Shown here piece after piece: positions 6,217-8,498 of a DNA stretch of 8,498 bases. Where the stretch lies: the NCBI GenBank assembly GCA_025356615.1, contig JANXSH010001018.1:1-8498 (forward strand), read 5' to 3'. The stretch's first letter is position 1; each line of letters begins with the position of its first letter. Below the pieces are notes generated by a model, which saw only the letters and a program-made list of their open reading frames with translations, ran no database searches and was not told where the DNA came from. This stretch comes from Planctomycetia bacterium (GTDB lineage: Bacteria > Planctomycetota > Planctomycetia > Gemmatales > Gemmataceae). Both the position numbers and the translations under genes were made by a program.

Positions 6217-6594
6217 TCAGAAGCCCACTTTGGTGCTGAGGATGATGCAGACGATCAGCGCGAAGAAGGTCGCGCCTTCGAGGAGGGCACCGATGATGAT
6301 CATAGCCGTCTGGATCTGGCCGGCCACTTCGGGCTGGCGGGCCATGCTCTCCAGGGCTGCCGAGCCGATCTTGCCGAAGCCGTAGCCCGCGCCGACGAGG
6401 GTCAACGCGGCCCCGAGGCCAGCACCCAGGCCCGCGCCGGAGAACCAACTGCTGGTCGGCGTCCCGGCCTTGATCTTGCTGACATCGAGGTCGGCCTTCT
6501 CCTTGGCAGTTAGGTCTTGGGCCATCAGCGGCATGGGGCCGGCGGCGAGGAAGAGGCAGGCCAGCACGATCACGGTCCGATTCAGGGTCTTCAT
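6217..6594 (-). CDS. atpE: ATP synthase FO subunit c, with signal peptide
   Basis: Proteolipid that forms the rotating c-ring, 125 aa against the usual 75-90. The extra length is N-terminal: a signal peptide-like stretch (about 1-25, with hydrophobic residues 8-18 and a likely cut after PLMA) and a short charged linker (26-49). Helix 1 (about 52-82) is Gly/Ala-rich. The polar loop A-R-Q-P-E (85-89) is the gamma/epsilon contact. Helix 2 (about 95-119) carries Glu106 in IGALLEGATFF as the ion-binding carboxylate. The residue after Glu106 is Gly, and the helix-1 site that is Gln in sodium enzymes aligns with Phe73, so proton use is inferred. The ATG at 6594 has GGAG at 6600-6603, 5 nt upstream. 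The gene is preceded by an 88-nt gap with a hairpin; stop is TGA. Confidence 0.98.
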   Translation of the reverse strand: MKTLNRTVIVLACLFLAAGPMPLMAQDLTAKEKADLDVSKIKAGTPTSSWFSGAGLGAGLGAALTLVGAGYGFGKIGSAALESMARQPEVAGQIQTAMIIIGALLEGATFFALIVCIILSTKVGF

Positions 6595-6655
6595 GCTATC
6601 TCCGAAAGAATCTCGTGGAAGACAAACGTTCCCTTTGGCGCTGTTGTCCGGTCTG

Positions 6656-6682
6656 CCCGTCGCCGCGCCACCGCGCGACGGG
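6656..6682 (-). other. Hairpin directly after atpB, upstream of atpE
   Basis: CCCGTCGC at 6656-6663 pairs with GCGACGGG at 6675-6682. Three further pairs form inside once one base is bulged, leaving a CCAC loop (plus-strand reading). The hairpin touches the atpB stop codon (6685-6683) and lies about 60 nt before the atpE start. Subunit c is needed in many copies per enzyme, so a stem-loop here could protect or punctuate the mRNA and help raise atpE output. That role is inference by analogy; the pairing itself is visible. No T-run follows, so it is not a standard terminator. Confidence 0.55.
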
Positions 6683-7615
6683 TCAATGCTGCTCGGCGTG
6701 GTGTAGACTCATGCCCATGAACAGCGCGGTCAAGAAGGTGAAGATGTAGGCCTGCAGCAAGGCGACGAACAGTTCCAGCAGGCTCAGGGCGATCACGCCG
6801 AGGACGCTGGCGATGGTCACGCCGCCCCAGAAGAATCCGGTCCCCAAGGCGTTGCCCACCAGGATGATGAACAACAGGATGTTGGCCAGCACGAGGTGCC
6901 CCGCGAACATATTCGCGAAGAGGCGCACGGCGAGGACGCCGCTCTTGATGAACGTGCCCATGATTTCGATCAGGCCGATGCCGAGTGTAAAGACGTAGCC
7001 CATGAGTTTGAAGACCAGGCCGGGGGGCATGTCGATCTTGGGCCAGAGCGACTTGAAGTAGTTCACCGGGCCTACCTTGACGATCGGCGCCCCGTGCATC
7101 ATGACGAAGGCGATGAGCGCCAGGCCAGCCGTCACCCAGATGCTCGCGGTCGGCGAGCCGAGGAACGGGAACATGCCGAGGACGTTGCAAAACAGGACGT
7201 AGAGGAACAGCGTCCACAGGAAGGGGACGTACTTGTCCGCCTCGTGGTGTTCCTCGTGATGCCCATGCTCGTGGCCGTGGCCGTGCTCGGGAGCGTGGTG
7301 CGTATCGAGGTTGGGGCGGGCGACCTGGTCGCGGATGAAGGTCAGCAGGCTCTCGAACAGGTTCCACCAGCGTCCCGTCGGCAGGCCGCCGTTCTTGATG
7401 CGGCGGGCAAGTGGGACGTAGATCAGGATGACGAGCAGCGCGGCGAGCAGCTGGAGGATCATGAACTTGGTAAGGCGGAATTCGTGGCCGAACAGCTCGA
7501 AGCCTGGGAGAGGCAAGATCACGGGTTCCTCGAAGAGGTTCTCGAAGAACACCCATCCCCTGTGCATGTCTTGCACTTCTTCATGCGGTTGCGGAACGTG
7601 GACGTGCCCTGCCAT
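6683..7615 (-). CDS. atpB: ATP synthase FO subunit a, with His-rich loop
   Basis: Stator channel subunit a, 310 aa, which passes protons to and from the c-ring. Hydrophobic segments are visible at about 49-70, 130-151, 156-174, 203-223, 240-278 and 279-302. The essential arginine is Arg231 in SGVLAVRLFANMFAGH (E. coli aR210), and Gln288 in ALLQAYIFTFLTALF matches the conserved glutamine of the last helix (E. coli Q252). Between the first two segments a hydrophilic loop carries ten histidines in 19 residues (106-124). The ATG at 7615 is supported by GAGGAG at 7622-7627, 6 nt upstream; the internal Met17 has no such support. It follows the atpI-like gene by 27 nt. Stop is TGA, at once followed by a hairpin. 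Confidence 0.98.
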   Translation of the reverse strand: MAGHVHVPQPHEEVQDMHRGWVFFENLFEEPVILPLPGFELFGHEFRLTKFMILQLLAALLVILIYVPLARRIKNGGLPTGRWWNLFESLLTFIRDQVARPNLDTHHAPEHGHGHEHGHHEEHHEADKYVPFLWTLFLYVLFCNVLGMFPFLGSPTASIWVTAGLALIAFVMMHGAPIVKVGPVNYFKSLWPKIDMPPGLVFKLMGYVFTLGIGLIEIMGTFIKSGVLAVRLFANMFAGHLVLANILLFIILVGNALGTGFFWGGVTIASVLGVIALSLLELFVALLQAYIFTFLTALFMGMSLHHAEQH

Positions 7616-7642
7616 GCGATACTCCTCTATCCGGGGGATGAG

Positions 7643-8047
7643 TCATCCCTGCGGGTTATTCACGTCGGACGGTTTCGGCTGCGGGGAGCGGACGGTCAAC
7701 AGGACTTCGACCGCCAGCAGATACAGATACGCCCCCAACACCCAGAACAGAAAGCTATCCTGACCCTGGAACCAAGGGGCCTGGAAGTAGAGCAACACCG
7801 CCACACTCAGGACGGCGAACATTCGGACACCGGAAGCCCCCAATAACTTCAGCGACGCTTGCTGCGGATCCTGCCTCGAGGTCAGGTCGATCCAGATGAT
7901 CGTCAACACGCCAGGAATCAGGCACAGGAACGTCGCCGTCAGGCAGAAGATCATGGCTTGATCCCCTGCCAGGAAACGAGCCGGCAACCCGGCCAGGAGA
8001 ATGAACGCCAGCCCCGCCGCGATCAGCTTGGAGGCTTTGGCGATCAC
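7643..8047 (-). CDS. atpI: AtpI-like membrane protein (ATP synthase protein I family)
   Basis: Small integral membrane protein, 134 aa, with four hydrophobic segments (about 7-25, 31-53, 74-90, 97-118) and a short polar tail. The position between the atpZ-like gene and atpB, the size and the four-segment layout fit AtpI, a non-essential accessory protein reported to assist c-ring assembly or stability and possibly ion uptake. Sequence similarity of this family is weak, so the name rests mainly on context and topology. Arg75 at the entry to the third segment is a possible conserved charge. The start is GTG at 8047, overlapping the upstream stop as GTGA, so translation is probably coupled; the nearest GAGG is about 10 nt upstream. 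Stop is TGA. Confidence 0.75.
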   Translation of the reverse strand: MIAKASKLIAAGLAFILLAGLPARFLAGDQAMIFCLTATFLCLIPGVLTIIWIDLTSRQDPQQASLKLLGASGVRMFAVLSVAVLLYFQAPWFQGQDSFLFWVLGAYLYLLAVEVLLTVRSPQPKPSDVNNPQG

Positions 8048-8301
8048 GGCTTATTCGCCTCGTCGTTCTTCGTCGTGTCCTTCTTGGTCAATTGCACCAG
8101 GTGGGTCAAACCCAGGATCATTCCGAGAACCGCCCCGACTACGGTCGCCCAGGGTAGCCACCCCAGGTACGAATCGAGAGCGAACCCCAGAACGATCGGG
8201 ACCACCATCTCCAAACCGATCTGAGACAAGGCCAACGCCTTGCCCAAATCCTTCGGATTGGTCTTTCCCGGGAACATGGAGAGCAACCCCCGGAGCAGCA
8301 T
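8044..8301 (-). CDS. atpZ: AtpZ-like subunit (ATPase_gene1 family), first gene of the operon
   Basis: Small membrane protein of 85 aa with two hydrophobic helices (about 26-46 and 50-70) and charged ends. The pattern ALSQIGLEMVVPIVLGFALDSYLG...PW-ATVVGAVLGMILGLTHLVQL closely resembles AtpZ/ATPase_gene1 proteins (Gly-Leu-Glu, then Gly-x-x-Leu-Asp, then Pro-Trp-x-T-x-x-G). These commonly sit in front of atpI and have been linked to Mg2+/Ca2+ transport or ATP synthase assembly. The ATG at 8301 has no clear Shine-Dalgarno sequence. An internal ATG at 8277 (MFPGKTNPKDLG) would remove eight hydrophobic residues and is a reasonable alternative. Stop is TGA, overlapping the next GTG start. Confidence 0.85.
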   Translation of the reverse strand: MLLRGLLSMFPGKTNPKDLGKALALSQIGLEMVVPIVLGFALDSYLGWLPWATVVGAVLGMILGLTHLVQLTKKDTTKNDEANKP

Positions 8302-8465
8302 CGTTTATCGCATCACATCGATATGCGGAGTATTCTGTTGGTGGCCCCGAGAAAGTCAATGGAATGATCGAGAAAAATTTCACGAAGTCGGTGCCGGCAA
8401 ACTTTACCCGAACTACGGCATCGGGTTACGATGGGGAGTGGATCGTGTGCTTTTCCGAAGATGCG
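8302..8465. other. Non-coding leader upstream of the atp operon
   Basis: This stretch is less GC-rich than the genes and includes an AT-rich patch around 8370-8382. Open frames crossing it on either strand are extensions of frames antisense to, or out of frame with, atpZ and show no recognisable protein. Apart from the weak promoter candidate, I see no riboswitch, operator or RNA gene in it. Confidence 0.5.
8329..8359 (-). promoter_or_regulatory. Candidate sigma70-like promoter for the atp operon (weak)
   Basis: On the minus strand TTGACT (8359-8354, five of six matches to TTGACA) is followed after 19 nt by AATACT (8334-8329, four of six to TATAAT). An AT-rich patch (about 8370-8382) lies upstream. 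The distance to the atpZ ATG is about 27 nt, giving a short leader. The 19-nt spacer is longer than ideal and planctomycete promoters are poorly defined, so this is a guess from pattern and position only. Confidence 0.3.
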
Positions 8466-8495
8466 TAGGGTGGGTCGAGCGGAGCGAGGCCCATC
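8466..8495. repeat. Repeat-like imperfect inverted sequence at the right edge
   Basis: The segment GTAGGGTGGG-TCGAGCGGAGCGAGGCCCA contains outer TGGG/CCCA arms with inner TCG/CGA and a short direct repeat GAGCG/GAGCG. It resembles a GTGGGTCGAGCG...GCGAG..CCCA motif that I recall being scattered between genes in several bacterial groups, including planctomycetes. The window ends just after it, so its full extent is not visible. Confidence 0.4.
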
Positions 8496-8498
8496 AGA

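Noticed and set aside
190..8301. Sodium-type N-ATPase operon
   Set aside because: The gene order here is Z-I-B-E-F-H-A-G-D-C with a delta gene, unlike the D-C-Q-R-B-E-F-A-G order of N-ATPases, and subunit c lacks the sodium ligands.
8302..8468. Small gene in the operon leader
   Set aside because: The open frames crossing it are tails of frames that start inside atpI or atpZ on the wrong strand or frame, with no ribosome site or recognisable product.

Overview
The window holds one complete F-type (F1FO) ATP synthase operon, read entirely on the minus strand. In transcription order (right to left) the genes are atpZ-like, atpI-like, atpB (a), atpE (c), atpF (b), atpH (delta), atpA (alpha), atpG (gamma), atpD (beta) and atpC (epsilon). 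The DNA is GC-rich. A c subunit with a long N-terminal signal peptide, a b subunit with an N-terminal export signal, an alpha subunit enlarged by a charged insert, and many palindromic repeats between genes together suggest a planctomycete, perhaps of the Gemmata group. That assignment is inference from protein style and repeats; no marker gene is present.

Layout from the right edge. Positions 8498-8302 are a non-coding leader with a repeat-like edge sequence and a weak candidate promoter. From 8301 to 3177 come the small membrane accessory genes, the FO genes, delta and alpha. Most of these are tightly packed: GTGA overlap of atpZ/atpI, 27-nt gap atpI/atpB, ATGA overlap of atpF/atpH, 44-nt overlap of atpH/atpA. 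The 88-nt atpB-atpE gap is the exception and carries a hairpin. From 3176 leftward the packing loosens. The gaps after atpA (74 nt), atpG (94 nt) and atpD (62 nt), and the region after atpC, each carry a strong inverted repeat 0-15 nt past a stop codon. Positions 189-42 are non-coding and hold two 47-nt repeat copies facing each other. At the extreme left there may be the first codons of another minus-strand gene.

Function. Subunits a, b and c form the membrane proton channel, stator and rotor ring. Delta ties b to the alpha3beta3 head, and gamma and epsilon form the central stalk. The catalytic beta subunit and the alpha subunit keep their Walker motifs, the catalytic glutamate (beta) and the arginine finger (alpha). 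Subunit a keeps its essential arginine and subunit c its ion-carrying glutamate, so the enzyme looks intact. The c-subunit site lacks the usual sodium ligands, so protons are the likely coupling ion.

I found no wholly new system here. The points worth a second look are the alpha insert, the His-rich loop in subunit a, a lipobox-like signal on subunit b, and the hairpin families sitting just after stop codons, two of which show compensatory base changes between copies. No stretch longer than 300 bases lacks a gene.
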